Below are positions 8,640 through 16,913 of a DNA stretch of 64,000 nucleotides, one piece after another; positions within the stretch are counted from its first letter, which is position 1, and each line of letters begins with the position of its first letter. The stretch covers positions 1 through 64,000 of the forward strand of contig NZ_JH711483.1 in NCBI RefSeq assembly GCF_000269805.1, given 5' to 3'. The position numbers and the translations under genes are program-made. The stretch is from Actinomyces massiliensis 4401292 (lineage in GTDB: Bacteria; Actinomycetota; Actinomycetes; Actinomycetales; Actinomycetaceae). A model generated the notes under the pieces. The model was not told the DNA's origin. It saw nothing but the letters and a program-made list of their open reading frames with translations, and did no database searches.

Positions 8640-9623
8640 GTGGGTCGACACTCGCAGACCAGTTCGTGGAGCACGACGCTCGTCGAGCTCGGAGCTCTGG
8701 CCTCCAAGAGCCTGCCCGGCTCCAACAGCACCGGTACGCGCGGCCGTCGTCGCGCTCAGGGCGCGGCCAAGACTTCCGTGGCCCCGATGATGTACCGGGC
8801 CGGTGGCGTTGCCGCCGCTCTGTCCATCGCGGTCTCTGGTGGCGCGTACGCCGCCACTCAGGTCAACGACGGGGGCGGCAAGTCCCTCAATGAGACCGAG
8901 GTCCGCCTGGCCGCCATCGGCAGCCCCAATGGCTCGGTGAACAGCCAGACATCGGGGCTGACGATCGAGGGCCAGTCCGATTCGGTCTACACCGTCACCG
9001 AGGAGAGCACCGAGGAGCACGGTCGGGTCGAGAAGGAGACCGACTCCCTGCCCGAGGGCGAGACCAAGGTCGAGACCGAGGGCGTTGACGGCCTGGTGCG
9101 CACCACCTACGAGGTCACCTCGAAGGACGGCACCGAGGTCTCGCGGACCCCTCTGTCCAGCTCCGTGGTCACCGAGAAGGTTGACGAGGTCGTTCTCGTC
9201 GGTACCGGCTCGGGCACGCAGAAGCCCGCCGGGGAGGCCGGAGGCGGCGGTGGCGGTGGCGGTGGCGGCGGCGAGGCTGCTCCGGCCCCGGCTCCCAGCC
9301 CCGCAGGCGATGGCACCACGCCCGATGGCGCTCAGGCCATTGCCCGCTCGATGATGGGATCCTACGGCTGGGGGGACGGCGAGTTCTCCTGCCTCCAGAG
9401 CCTGTGGAACCGCGAGTCCGGCTGGAACTACCAGGCCGAGAACGCCTCTTCTGGTGCCTATGGCATTCCCCAGGCGCTGCCCGGCTCCAAGATGAGCTCG
9501 GTGGCGGACGACTGGGCAACCAACCCCAGCACGCAGATCACTTGGGGCATGCAGTACATCCAGGGACGCTACGGCACGCCGTGCAGCGCCTGGGCGCACT
9601 CCGAGTCCGTCGGCTGGTACTGA
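8640..9623 (+). CDS. Secreted G5-domain cell-wall lytic protein (Rpf-like position)
   Basis: A 327-residue exported protein in the slot occupied by rpfB in mycobacteria. A basic N-terminus of about 50 residues precedes a membrane/signal segment (about 52-72). Residues about 110-185 are a G5 domain (pattern Y-x-V-x-S-K-D-G-T-E-V-S-R ... V-x-x-V-V-L-V-G-T). A run of 11 glycines and an Ala/Pro hinge lead to a lysozyme-like C-terminal domain (about 232-327) with a probable catalytic Glu in NRESGWNY and the motifs AYGIPQALPG and WGMQYI. This end resembles the Apf/SceD-like transglycosylase domain rather than a classical Rpf domain. GTG start at 8640 with AGGAG 8 bases upstream. Likely role: peptidoglycan cleavage during growth or resuscitation. 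Confidence 0.85.
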   Translation: MGRHSQTSSWSTTLVELGALASKSLPGSNSTGTRGRRRAQGAAKTSVAPMMYRAGGVAAALSIAVSGGAYAATQVNDGGGKSLNETEVRLAAIGSPNGSVNSQTSGLTIEGQSDSVYTVTEESTEEHGRVEKETDSLPEGETKVETEGVDGLVRTTYEVTSKDGTEVSRTPLSSSVVTEKVDEVVLVGTGSGTQKPAGEAGGGGGGGGGGGEAAPAPAPSPAGDGTTPDGAQAIARSMMGSYGWGDGEFSCLQSLWNRESGWNYQAENASSGAYGIPQALPGSKMSSVADDWATNPSTQITWGMQYIQGRYGTPCSAWAHSESVGWY

Positions 9624-9752
9624 CAATCGGCACCGCGCCTCGTTGGTCCTGGATGATGAGGGCCAACGGGCGCGGATGTGCAGAATCCTCGCGATCCTCG
9701 CGCGGAATGCGCACTTGATCTAGGCTCCCGCGCGCTTTGGAGCGCTGCCCAT

Positions 9753-9765
9753 TATCCTGGACCTC
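9753..9765 (+). promoter_or_regulatory. leaderless promoter of rsmA
   Basis: TATCCT (9753-9758), 7 bases, ATG at 9766. No Shine-Dalgarno sequence is present. Confidence 0.6.
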
Positions 9766-10770
9766 ATGTCTCAAACCTCTGGCGCCGTCCGCGACGCTAC
9801 GACCGTGAACGGTCTGGGGGATTCTGTTTCGCCCTTCCCGGGTGGTTCGTCTGGTGCCGCTGCCGGTGCCGGCCTGCTCGGTCCTGTTGACATACAGGAT
9901 TTGGCCGGGGCGCTCGGCATTCGCCCGACCAAGACTCTCGGGCAGAACTTCGTTCATGACGCCGGTACTCTGCGTCGCATTGTGCGCCGGGCCGGTGTGC
10001 TCCCCGGTGAGACTATTCTGGAGATCGGTCCCGGTCTCGGCTCCCTGACTCTGGCGCTGCTGGAAGCGGGCGCTCGTGTGATCGCCGTCGAGATCGATCC
10101 GCAGTTGGCGCGCGCCTTGCCCGTCACCGTGGCCCGGCGCATGCCAGAGGCCGCCGATGGTCTGCGCGTTGTATGCGCCGACGCCTTGAGCATTGACGGT
10201 CCCGACGCGCTGGGCCCGACGAACGCTGATGCCGCTCCCATCCGACTGGTCGCCAATCTCCCCTACAACGTCGCCGTGCCGGTGCTCCTGACCCTGCTCG
10301 CCGCTGTGCCGAGCCTGGAGACGGCCACCGTGATGGTTCAGGCCGAGGTCGCCGACCGCCTCGCAGCACCCCCCGGTTCGCGGACGTATGGCGTCCCCAG
10401 CGTCAAGGTCGCCTGGTACGCGGCCGCTCGTCGCACCATCACCGTCGGTCGCACTGTTTTCTGGCCTGTGCCCAACGTCGACTCCGCCCTGGTGGAGCTC
10501 GTCCGCCGTGAGCCCCCTGCTGCCTCGGTGAGTCGCGATCAGGTCTTCGCCGTCGTCGATGCCGCCTTCGCTCAGCGCCGCAAGACCCTGCGTCGGGCGC
10601 TCGCGCCCCTGGCCGGTGGACCGGACAGGGCCGAGGCAGCCATCCTCGCTGCCGGAATCGACCCGTCCGAGCGCGGCGAGAAGCTCGACGTCGCGGCTTT
10701 CGCATCTTTGGCCGAGGCCCTTGCTGCGGTCGACTCTCCGACGAACCCTGACGCTCAGGAGATCCGATGA
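9766..10770 (+). CDS. rsmA: 16S rRNA dimethyladenosine transferase RsmA (KsgA)
   Basis: A 334-residue SAM-dependent methyltransferase that dimethylates two adjacent adenines in the 3' hairpin of 16S rRNA. Motifs: [10 protein letters not shown] (family start, about residue 55), [10 protein letters not shown] (SAM motif I), VIAVEID, the catalytic NLPYNVA, and the C-terminal [12 protein letters not shown] and [10 protein letters not shown]. An N-terminal extension of about 50 Gly/Ser-rich residues precedes the core; the TATCCT box 7 bases before the ATG argues that it is real. The stop overlaps the ispE start (ATGA, 10767-10770), so the two are coupled. Confidence 0.95.
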   Translation: MSQTSGAVRDATTVNGLGDSVSPFPGGSSGAAAGAGLLGPVDIQDLAGALGIRPTKTLGQNFVHDAGTLRRIVRRAGVLPGETILEIGPGLGSLTLALLEAGARVIAVEIDPQLARALPVTVARRMPEAADGLRVVCADALSIDGPDALGPTNADAAPIRLVANLPYNVAVPVLLTLLAAVPSLETATVMVQAEVADRLAAPPGSRTYGVPSVKVAWYAAARRTITVGRTVFWPVPNVDSALVELVRREPPAASVSRDQVFAVVDAAFAQRRKTLRRALAPLAGGPDRAEAAILAAGIDPSERGEKLDVAAFASLAEALAAVDSPTNPDAQEIR

Positions 10771-11762
10771 ACCACCTGCGAGCCGTCCCGGGCGCCGATG
10801 ACACGGCGTCGTGCCCCACGCGCGCCTATGGCTCGGCAACCACTGTTCGTGTCGAGGCTCCGGGGAAGATCAACCTCTTCCTGTCTGCCGGCGCCCCCGG
10901 CGCGGACGGCTACCACCCTCTGACCACGGTCTTCCAGGCCGTGCGGCTCATCGAGACCGTCACCGCCCGGAGCCAGTCCCACGCAGCCCATGGCAGTATC
11001 ACACTGAGTCTGGAGAAGAACGCCGCCGGCGTCCCCGCCGACTCCTCCAATCTCGCTGTGCGTGCTGCGCGCCTCCTGGCCGATGTGACCGGCGTCACCG
11101 ATGGCGTCGACTTGACGATCCGCAAGCGCATCCCCGTAGCCGGGGGCATGGCCGGAGGCTCTGCGGATGCCGCGGCGACGTTGACGGCCTGCAATGTCTT
11201 GTGGGGCACTGAGCTGGGCCCTGACGAGCTGCGGGATCTGGCGGCCCAGCTCGGTGCCGACGTCCCCTTCCCCCTCATGGGGGCCACCGCGGTCGGCCAT
11301 GGGCGCGGCGACCAGCTCACCCCGTTGATGACCCGCGGCAGGTATCTGTGGGTCCTGGCCTTCGCCGCCCATGGGGGATTGTCCACGCCGACCGTTTTCC
11401 GGCGCTTCGACGAGCTTGTTGAGACTCGCGCCAGTCTGGCCGGTGCCGCACCCGCGGAGGTCCCCGAGCGGATGACCTCTGCGCTGCGGACCATGGATGC
11501 CCGCGGACTGGCCGCAACCCTGCACAACGACCTCCAGGAGGCCGCCGTGTCTCTGCGCCCGGAGCTCGCCGAGGTGATGGCAATCGCCGAGAGTGCCGGG
11601 GCGCTGCGCGCCATCGTCTCCGGTTCCGGTCCGACCGTGGCGGCCCTCGTGCCCGATGCGAGAGTCGCTACCCATGTGGCCCGGGCATTGGCCGCATCCG
11701 GTCTGGTGCGCGACACGGCGAGAGTCGATGGCCCTGTGGCCGGGGTCCGGATGGTGGGGTGA
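10767..11762 (+). CDS. ispE: 4-diphosphocytidyl-2-C-methyl-D-erythritol kinase
   Basis: A 331-residue GHMP kinase acting in the MEP pathway of isoprenoid precursor synthesis; it phosphorylates CDP-ME. N-terminal substrate motif PGKINLFL, then [11 protein letters not shown], and the GHMP ATP-binding loop [17 protein letters not shown] near residues 128-144. The glycine-rich motif [10 protein letters not shown] is near the C-terminus. About 30 extra residues precede the core. It overlaps rsmA by 4 bases and the ABC-F gene by up to 4, so the three form one translationally coupled operon, an order also seen in M. tuberculosis (Rv1010-Rv1011). Confidence 0.95.
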   Translation: MNHLRAVPGADDTASCPTRAYGSATTVRVEAPGKINLFLSAGAPGADGYHPLTTVFQAVRLIETVTARSQSHAAHGSITLSLEKNAAGVPADSSNLAVRAARLLADVTGVTDGVDLTIRKRIPVAGGMAGGSADAAATLTACNVLWGTELGPDELRDLAAQLGADVPFPLMGATAVGHGRGDQLTPLMTRGRYLWVLAFAAHGGLSTPTVFRRFDELVETRASLAGAAPAEVPERMTSALRTMDARGLAATLHNDLQEAAVSLRPELAEVMAIAESAGALRAIVSGSGPTVAALVPDARVATHVARALAASGLVRDTARVDGPVAGVRMVG

Positions 11763-13639
11763 TGGCGCACCTGCTCGGAGCGGAGTCCATCCGCATGTCA
11801 GTGGGTTCCCGCCTTCTGCTCGACGACGTCACTCTCGGTATCGCGGATGGGGATCGTGTGGGGGTCCTGGGCCCCAACGGTGCGGGCAAGTCGACTCTCC
11901 TGGCGGCCCTCGCGGGCTCGCGCGAGGTCGACGGCGGTCGAGTCACCCGTTCGGGAGACACTCGTGTGGCCATGCTCGTCCAGTCCGATGACTTCGCACC
12001 CGACGACACCGTGCGCACCGCCGTGCACGGGCGCACTCCCGAGTACGAATGGGCCTCACGCGCCTCGGTGAGGGATATCCACGCCGGACTGCTGGCCGAC
12101 CTGGACCTTGACGCTCGTGTCGCGGCGCTGTCCGGCGGCCAGCGCCGACGGGTGGCCTTGGCCGCGGCCCTGACCGCGCAAGCCGATATCGTGATCCTTG
12201 ACGAGCCCACCAACCATCTCGACGTCGAGGGCGTGGACTGGCTCGCCCGTCACTTGAACGCGCGCTTCGCAGGCCGGCGCGCCGCCTCTGGAGCCCTGAT
12301 CACGGTCACTCACGATCGATGGTTCCTCGACGCCATCTGCACCAATGTGTGGGAGGTCGTCCCCGGCGTGGATCCGGGCGGCGGACGGCCGCAGATCGCC
12401 GGGAGGGTCGAGACCTACGACGGCGGGTACGCCGCCTACGTGCTGGCCCGCGCCGAGCGGGCCAGACAGGCGGCGGTCGCCGCCGCCAAGCGCGAGAATC
12501 TGCTGCGCAAGGAACTCGCCTGGTTGCGGCGCGGGGCGCCTGCGCGCACCTCCAAGCCGCGTTTCCGCACTGACGCCGCAGAGGCTCTCATCGCCGACGT
12601 GCCCCCGCCGCGCGACACCGTTGAACTCGTAGCCATGGCGACGGCGCGCTTGGGCAAGAGGGTCGTCGATCTGGAGGACGTCACGGTCGGTTATCCCGGT
12701 CCCGACGGCGGGCGGAACACCGAGGTGCTCCGTCGCGTGACCTGGCGTCTGGCGCCGGGCGAGCGCGTCGGCATCGTCGGCGTCAACGGTGCCGGCAAGA
12801 CCACCCTGCTGCGGCTGCTCGAGGGCGTGCTCGTCCCCGCTCAGGGGCGCGTTGCGCGAGGCAAGACCGCGGTCGTGGCCGCCCTGTCCCAGTCCACCCA
12901 CGAGCTGGACGCCATCGCGGACAAGCGTGTGGTCGAGGCGGTGTCCATGGTGGGTGAGCGCGTGAACGTGGGCGGCAAGGATCTCACCGCGGCTCAGCTC
13001 GTGGAGCGCCTGGGCTTCACCCGTCAGCGCGCCTGGACGCGGGTGGGGGAGATCAGCGGAGGGGAGCGTCGACGCCTTCAACTGCTGCGCCTGCTCATGA
13101 CCGAGCCCAATGTGCTGCTTCTGGATGAGCCCACGAACGATCTGGACACGGACACCCTGGCCGCCGTCGAGGACATTCTCGACTCCTTCCCCGGGACCTT
13201 GGTCGTTGTCTCCCATGACCGTTATCTGCTGGAACGGGTCACTGACCATCAGGTTGCTCTCCTGGGCGATGGGGCTGTGCGCGATCTGCCGGGCGGTGTG
13301 GAGGAGTATCTGCGGCTGCGGCGTGAGGCTGTTGCAGGGCGGGGCGCAGCATCGGGCTCGAGCGGGTCGGCGGCGGTTGAGGCCGATGCTGGGACCGGCG
13401 GAGGTGAAGAAGGGCTGAGCGGGGCCGAGCGCCGGGCCGTGCAGAAGGAGGTCGCCGCGATCGAGCGGCGCCTGGAGAAGATCGGCGACCAGATGGCCGC
13501 TCTGCAGGAGCGCATGGCGTCTCATGACCAGAGCGACTATGAGGGCCTGCGGGAGCTCAGCGACACGGCTCGGGTGCTGCAGTCCGAGTCCGACTCGCTC
13601 GAGGAGCGCTGGCTGGAGCTCTCCGATCGGCTCGAGTAG
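11759..13639 (+). CDS. ABC-F family ATPase (Uup-like)
   Basis: A 626-residue soluble protein with two ABC ATPase domains and no membrane helices, the ABC-F plan. These proteins act at the ribosome E site or in DNA/ribosome quality control. Walker A sequences are GPNGAGKST (about 39) and GVNGAGKTT (about 340). Signatures are LSGGQRRRV and ISGGERRRL, and Walker B ends are LDEPTNHLD and LDEPTNDLD. The inter-domain linker is basic. A C-terminal coiled coil (about 545-626, rich in Glu, Arg and Leu) matches Uup rather than EttA. The start is GTG 11759 or ATG 11762; both overlap the ispE stop. Confidence 0.92.
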   Translation: MMAHLLGAESIRMSVGSRLLLDDVTLGIADGDRVGVLGPNGAGKSTLLAALAGSREVDGGRVTRSGDTRVAMLVQSDDFAPDDTVRTAVHGRTPEYEWASRASVRDIHAGLLADLDLDARVAALSGGQRRRVALAAALTAQADIVILDEPTNHLDVEGVDWLARHLNARFAGRRAASGALITVTHDRWFLDAICTNVWEVVPGVDPGGGRPQIAGRVETYDGGYAAYVLARAERARQAAVAAAKRENLLRKELAWLRRGAPARTSKPRFRTDAAEALIADVPPPRDTVELVAMATARLGKRVVDLEDVTVGYPGPDGGRNTEVLRRVTWRLAPGERVGIVGVNGAGKTTLLRLLEGVLVPAQGRVARGKTAVVAALSQSTHELDAIADKRVVEAVSMVGERVNVGGKDLTAAQLVERLGFTRQRAWTRVGEISGGERRRLQLLRLLMTEPNVLLLDEPTNDLDTDTLAAVEDILDSFPGTLVVVSHDRYLLERVTDHQVALLGDGAVRDLPGGVEEYLRLRREAVAGRGAASGSSGSAAVEADAGTGGGEEGLSGAERRAVQKEVAAIERRLEKIGDQMAALQERMASHDQSDYEGLRELSDTARVLQSESDSLEERWLELSDRLE

Positions 13640-13656
13640 CGCTCCTGCCGGCCCCT

Positions 13657-13731
13657 GCGTCGAGGTCGACTTTTTCGCACGAGACCGACGGCGGCACCGT
13701 CGGTCTCGTGCGAAAAAGTCGACCTCGACGC
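13657..13731. repeat. long palindrome, family A copy 1
   Basis: Two 37-base arms with one mismatch surround a single central base (13694). The left arm runs TCGAGGTCGACTTTTTCGCA and onward to GACGGCG; the right arm is its reverse complement. It starts 17 bases after the ABC-F stop codon. The T-run lies on the outer left and the A-run on the outer right, the reverse of an intrinsic terminator. Related copies lie at 14677-14748, 20600-20654 and 31073-31149. Confidence 0.9.
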
Positions 13732-13894
13732 GGTGGTGTGGGTGGGCGCATCCGGGCGGGACCAATTCCCGGATTCCCGACTTTAGGCCTGGAACCCTGA
13801 AACTGAAGCACTGCAACATTGCAACACTGCACGCCCTATCGCAGCGCAGCGACGAAGAATGCAGTGCGAACTCCGGGGGGGGTGCGGGCCGGAA

Positions 13895-14016
13895 TGTCCA
13901 AAACGGAGGGGATCAACGCTCCAGCCGATCCGGCATCCCACAGGAAATGGCGCGATGACCTGCATCGTCAGAATCGGCGCAGCCGCTCCGGGGATAGATC
14001 TCCTCCGTTTTGGACA
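13895..14016. mobile_element. MITE-like element, family B copy 1 (122 bp)
   Basis: Inverted ends of about 20 bp: TGTCCAAAACGGAGGGGATC at the left and its near-complement ending ...CCGTTTTGGACA at the right, one mismatch. There is no coding capacity. A copy of the same length and nearly identical interior lies 38 kb away at 52248-52369; a third (24635-24745) shares only the ends. The interior has its own dyad words (CCGAT...ATCGG, GATG...CATC), so it may fold as RNA. Confidence 0.75.
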
Positions 14017-14158
14017 CTTCGTCGCTTCAGGCCCCACTCAACCAACCCGCCTTGACCTGCGGGAACGCGAACACCAAGCACCACCATGAATAAACCTCTG
14101 ATCTGAGGTACTTTTATGCTCAGGTGGTTGCGCGTGCAGACGGTTGAGGAGGGCAACA

Positions 14159-14602
14159 TTGAGTTCTGAAGCTCGCTGGGATGGCAGCGAGAGCGGTGTG
14201 GTGGAGTTCCCGTCGGGTGCGCGTGTTCGCGGACATCCTTTGCGGAACTTCAAGGAAATGGAGATCTTTCCTGATCTTGCGGTGGTTATGTCGGGGTCGC
14301 CGCCGCGTCTCGATATTCCTTCGGATGTTCGTTGGATACAGTGGCCGGATTTTTGGCTGCCTGTTCATAAGGATGAAGCGTGGTCCGTCCTGCAGGAGGC
14401 CCGCAGTAAGGCCTTGTTCTCGCGGGTCGATGTGTCGTGCAGTGGAGGTGTTGGGCGCACTGGGACGGCTTTGGCCTGTATCGCGGTACTGGAAGGAGTT
14501 CCATCTTCGGATGCCGTCCAGTTTGTTCGCGACCGGTTTAATCGCCGCGCTGTCGAGACCGCTTGGCAGCGACGCTACGTCAGGCGTTTTCCCAAATCAT
14601 AA
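14159..14602 (+). CDS. Protein-tyrosine-phosphatase-like protein
   Basis: A 147-residue protein with the phosphatase P-loop CSGGVGRTG (C-x5-R-T) near residue 97, the signature of cysteine-dependent dual-specificity/tyrosine phosphatases. WPDFWLPV about 30 residues upstream could supply the general-acid Asp of the WPD loop. The C-terminal helix is Arg-rich (FNRRAVETAWQRRYVRRF). The start chosen is TTG at 14159, because GAGGAGGG lies 6-7 bases upstream; an in-frame TTG at 14144 falls inside that ribosome site. The gene is AT-richer than its neighbours, flanked by repeats on both sides, and has no operon partner, so recent acquisition is plausible. Confidence 0.72.
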   Translation: MSSEARWDGSESGVVEFPSGARVRGHPLRNFKEMEIFPDLAVVMSGSPPRLDIPSDVRWIQWPDFWLPVHKDEAWSVLQEARSKALFSRVDVSCSGGVGRTGTALACIAVLEGVPSSDAVQFVRDRFNRRAVETAWQRRYVRRFPKS

Positions 14603-14676
14603 GGTGTCGTATTTTCTTCGACACCATGATCTGGGTAGAGATGATGTGAACTGCTCTCACTCGCGAGCCTGTCACG

Positions 14677-14748
14677 ATCGAGGTAGACATTCTCGAACGA
14701 AGGCGACGGTGTCACCGTCGGTCTCGTGCGAAAAAGTCGACCTCGACG
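14677..14748. repeat. long palindrome, family A copy 2 (mismatched arms)
   Basis: The centre GACGGTG-T-CACCGTC is perfect, but the outer arms are from different variants. The left arm (GTAGACATTCTCGAACGA) resembles copies at 20600 and 31073; the right arm (CTCGTGCGAAAAAGTCGACC) is identical to copy 1. Seven or so mismatches result. It lies between convergent genes (phosphatase and tetR), 29 bases from the tetR stop. Confidence 0.75.
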
Positions 14749-14776
14749 CGGTGGGGCGGGTGCGGGCTTCGAGCGC

Positions 14777-15421
14777 TCAGCCGTCCGTCTCCGTCTCGCC
14801 CTGCTCGGTGCGCAGCGTCGGCTCGGGCTCCATGGCCCGCAGGCCGTTCCAGGCGAGATTGACCATATGAGCCGCCACCTTCTCCTTGCTCATGGTCCGG
14901 TTCTCCAGCCACCACTGCGAGGGCATGGCCACGATCCCCACCAGCATCTGGGCGTACAGCGGTGCGAGGCGCGGGTCGATGCCGTGGTCGGAGAATTGGG
15001 CGGCCAGAAGGCCCGAGACCTGGATGGCGACGTCGGCCAGAAGCGTGGAGTAGGTGCCCGAGGCCCGGTCGTTGCCGCTGGACAGGATGCGGAAGCCGTC
15101 GGGGGAGTCCTCGATGTAGGTCAGCAGCGCCAGCGCTGTGCGCGCCACGGTGATCGACGCGGAGGACGACGAGCCCAGCTCCCGTGTGATCGTCGTCGAG
15201 ATGGTGGTGAGTTCGCGGTCCACGATGACGGCGTACAGGCCCTCCTTGCCGCCGAAGTGCTCGTACACCACGGGCTTGGACACCTTCGCCCGGGAGGCGA
15301 TCTCCTCAATGCTCGTCCCGTCGAAGCCCTTGGTGGCGAACAGGCCGCGTGACACCTCGATGAGCTGCTCGCGCCGCTCGCCCGCGCTCATGCGGGTGCG
15401 TTTGCTCCCCTTACTGGCCAT
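14777..15421 (-). CDS. TetR-family transcriptional regulator
   Basis: A 214-residue TetR regulator. The N-terminal helix-turn-helix is typical: RREQLIEVSRGLFATKGFDGTS, then IEEIASRAKVSKPVVYEHFGGKEGLY (about residues 15-60). The ligand-binding C-terminal half is all helical and carries the conserved ...MLVGIVAMPSQWW. ATG at 15421 is taken as the start (MASKGSKRTR), with a weak AGGAGA-like site upstream on the minus strand. A TetR gene beside glmU/mfd is also found in M. tuberculosis (Rv1019), so this is backbone rather than accessory. Target genes are not evident. Confidence 0.9.
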   Translation of the reverse strand: MASKGSKRTRMSAGERREQLIEVSRGLFATKGFDGTSIEEIASRAKVSKPVVYEHFGGKEGLYAVIVDRELTTISTTITRELGSSSSASITVARTALALLTYIEDSPDGFRILSSGNDRASGTYSTLLADVAIQVSGLLAAQFSDHGIDPRLAPLYAQMLVGIVAMPSQWWLENRTMSKEKVAAHMVNLAWNGLRAMEPEPTLRTEQGETETDG

Positions 15422-15626
15422 AGGAGAATCATGCCGCGATTCAGCGCTCTCAGTGGTCTCATCGCGATGCGCTGCGCCCGCGTGAGGAGACCCACTGACC
15501 GGCGGTGTCGGGGTGCTGTGAGGCTCTGGGGTCAAGAGGCGGGGCCGCCGTCGGCGAGTTCTCGCGGACGGCGCAACCATGAGACACTTGCGCCCGTCCG
15601 CGGGGCGGTGCGCCCTGCCGCGGCGG

Positions 15627-15698
15627 TCCGCCCTGGTGTAGTGGCAGCACGCAGGCCTTTGGAGCCTTGAGGCCCGGGTTCGAATCCTGGGGGCGGAA
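15627..15698 (+). tRNA. tRNA-Gln (anticodon TTG)
   Basis: A cloverleaf can be drawn by hand. The acceptor stem TCCGCCC pairs with GGGCGGA over 7 bp, discriminator A. The D-arm is GTG-TAGTGGCAG-CAC. The anticodon loop CTTTGGA gives anticodon TTG (Gln), with a stem CAGGC/GCCTT carrying one terminal mismatch. The T-arm is CCGGG-TTCGAAT-CCTGG with one G-T wobble. CCA is not encoded. It lies just upstream of glmU on the same strand. Confidence 0.93.
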
Positions 15699-15756
15699 CC
15701 GGAAGGAATGACGGCGCCACGACGACACGCGCCATCATCTCCTGCCGCGGGCGACG

Positions 15757-15768
15757 TAGGATGGCGCC
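15757..15768 (+). promoter_or_regulatory. promoter of glmU
   Basis: TAGGAT (15757-15762) lies 6 bases before an in-frame GTG at 15769. Either translation starts there (leaderless, 353 residues) or the mRNA carries a 57-base leader to the GTG at 15826, which has its own AGAGGA ribosome site. Confidence 0.5.
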
Positions 15769-15825
15769 GTGCGCTCGTCGTATCGCGTCGAATGCACTCC
15801 GCGATCACCAGCGAGAAGAGGATTC

Positions 15826-16830
15826 GTGGCTTCCACCGCACCCGCCGCCGTCATCGTCATGGCCGCCGGCAAGGGCACCCGCATGCGCTCGGCCATTCCC
15901 AAAGTGCTTCACACCATCGGGGGCCGCAGTCTTCTGAATCATGCCGTCACCGCTGCCCGCGGCCTGCACCCCGATCATCTCGTGGTCGTCGTGCGCCACG
16001 AGCGCGACGCCGTTGTCGCACACCTGGCCGAGGTCGCGCCCGACGCCGTTCCCGCGGACCAGGACGAGGTCCCGGGTACCGGCCGCGCCGTCGCCTGCGG
16101 CCTGGCCTCTCTGCCGGAGGATCTTTCCGGCCCGGTCGTGGTGACCAGTGGGGATGTGCCGCTGCTGGACACCGGCACTCTGGAGGCTCTGCTCGCCCAG
16201 CACGTCCGGCGCGGGGACGCCGTTACCCTGCTGACCACCGTCCTGGACGACCCCACCGGGTACGGCCGCATCGTGCGGGAGGGCAACGGCGCTGACGGCG
16301 CCGTGTCGGCCATTGTCGAGCAGCGCGATGCGACTCCCGAGCAGCGCGCCATCACGGAGATCAATGCCGGCGTCTACGTCTTCGACGCCGCCCACCTGCG
16401 TCGGGCTCTGACCACGCTGGGCACGGACAATGACCAGGGTGAGGTTTATCTCACCGATGTTGTGGCCCGCGCCTACGCCGAGGGCCTGTCCACCTCTGCC
16501 CTGGTGGCTACCGATCACTGGCTCGTCGAGGGCTGCAATGACCGCTCTCAGCTCGCCGAGCTCGGCGCTGAGCTGAACCGCCGCACGCTGGCGCGCTGGA
16601 TGGAGGCCGGAGTCGGCGTGGTCGATCCTGCCGGCACCTGGGTGGACGTGTCCGTCGAGCTCGCTCGGGACGTGACCCTCGAGCCCGGTGTCCTCCTGCG
16701 CGGCGCCACCCGCATCGGCGAGGGCTCCCGCGTGGGCGCCTACGCCATCCTGACGGACGTCGAGATCCCTGACGGCGCGGTCGTCGCGCCCTTCAGCCAG
16801 CTCGACGGCGATGCTCCCGCAGGCCCCTGA
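15826..16830 (+). CDS. glmU: GlmU uridylyltransferase, short form lacking the acetyltransferase active site
   Basis: A 334-residue protein whose N-terminal half is the GlmU pyrophosphorylase: AAGKGTRMRSAIPKVLH near residue 8, GDVPLLD, GTGRAVACGL, TEINAGVYVFD, and NDQGEVYLTDVV. It makes UDP-GlcNAc from UTP and GlcNAc-1-P. Bacterial bifunctional GlmU has about 450-495 residues. Here the left-handed beta helix stops after about four hexapeptide coils (TWVDVSVELARDV, PGVLLRGATRIGEGS, IPDGAVVAPFSQLD), before the His/Tyr/Asn/Lys residues of the acetyltransferase site. No remnant follows the stop; prs begins 83 bases on. A separate glucosamine-1-P acetyltransferase would be needed. GTG 15826 has AGAGGA upstream; an in-frame GTG at 15769 is the alternative. 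Confidence 0.88.
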   Translation: MASTAPAAVIVMAAGKGTRMRSAIPKVLHTIGGRSLLNHAVTAARGLHPDHLVVVVRHERDAVVAHLAEVAPDAVPADQDEVPGTGRAVACGLASLPEDLSGPVVVTSGDVPLLDTGTLEALLAQHVRRGDAVTLLTTVLDDPTGYGRIVREGNGADGAVSAIVEQRDATPEQRAITEINAGVYVFDAAHLRRALTTLGTDNDQGEVYLTDVVARAYAEGLSTSALVATDHWLVEGCNDRSQLAELGAELNRRTLARWMEAGVGVVDPAGTWVDVSVELARDVTLEPGVLLRGATRIGEGSRVGAYAILTDVEIPDGAVVAPFSQLDGDAPAGP

Positions 16831-16913
16831 GAACCCTGACAGCCCCAACAGAGCACGGCGACCACCGCGCGCACCACCGACGGCCCTACCGGCCGGCAGA
16901 GAGGAACCATGTC

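Larger units (their letters stand above)
13640..14158. other. repeat-filled intergenic region
   Basis: About 520 bases without a credible gene. It holds the 75-bp palindrome (13657-13731), about 160 bases of unassigned sequence including the short repeat word GCAACATTGCAACACTGCA (about 13812-13830), and the 122-bp MITE-like element (13895-14016). The last 140 bases are AT-richer and lead into the phosphatase gene; a possible promoter is not distinct. Confidence 0.6.

Noticed and set aside
13657-13731. Palindromes as ordinary intrinsic terminators
   Set aside because: The T-run is on the wrong side of the stem and the arms are far longer than needed; position after genes alone is not enough.
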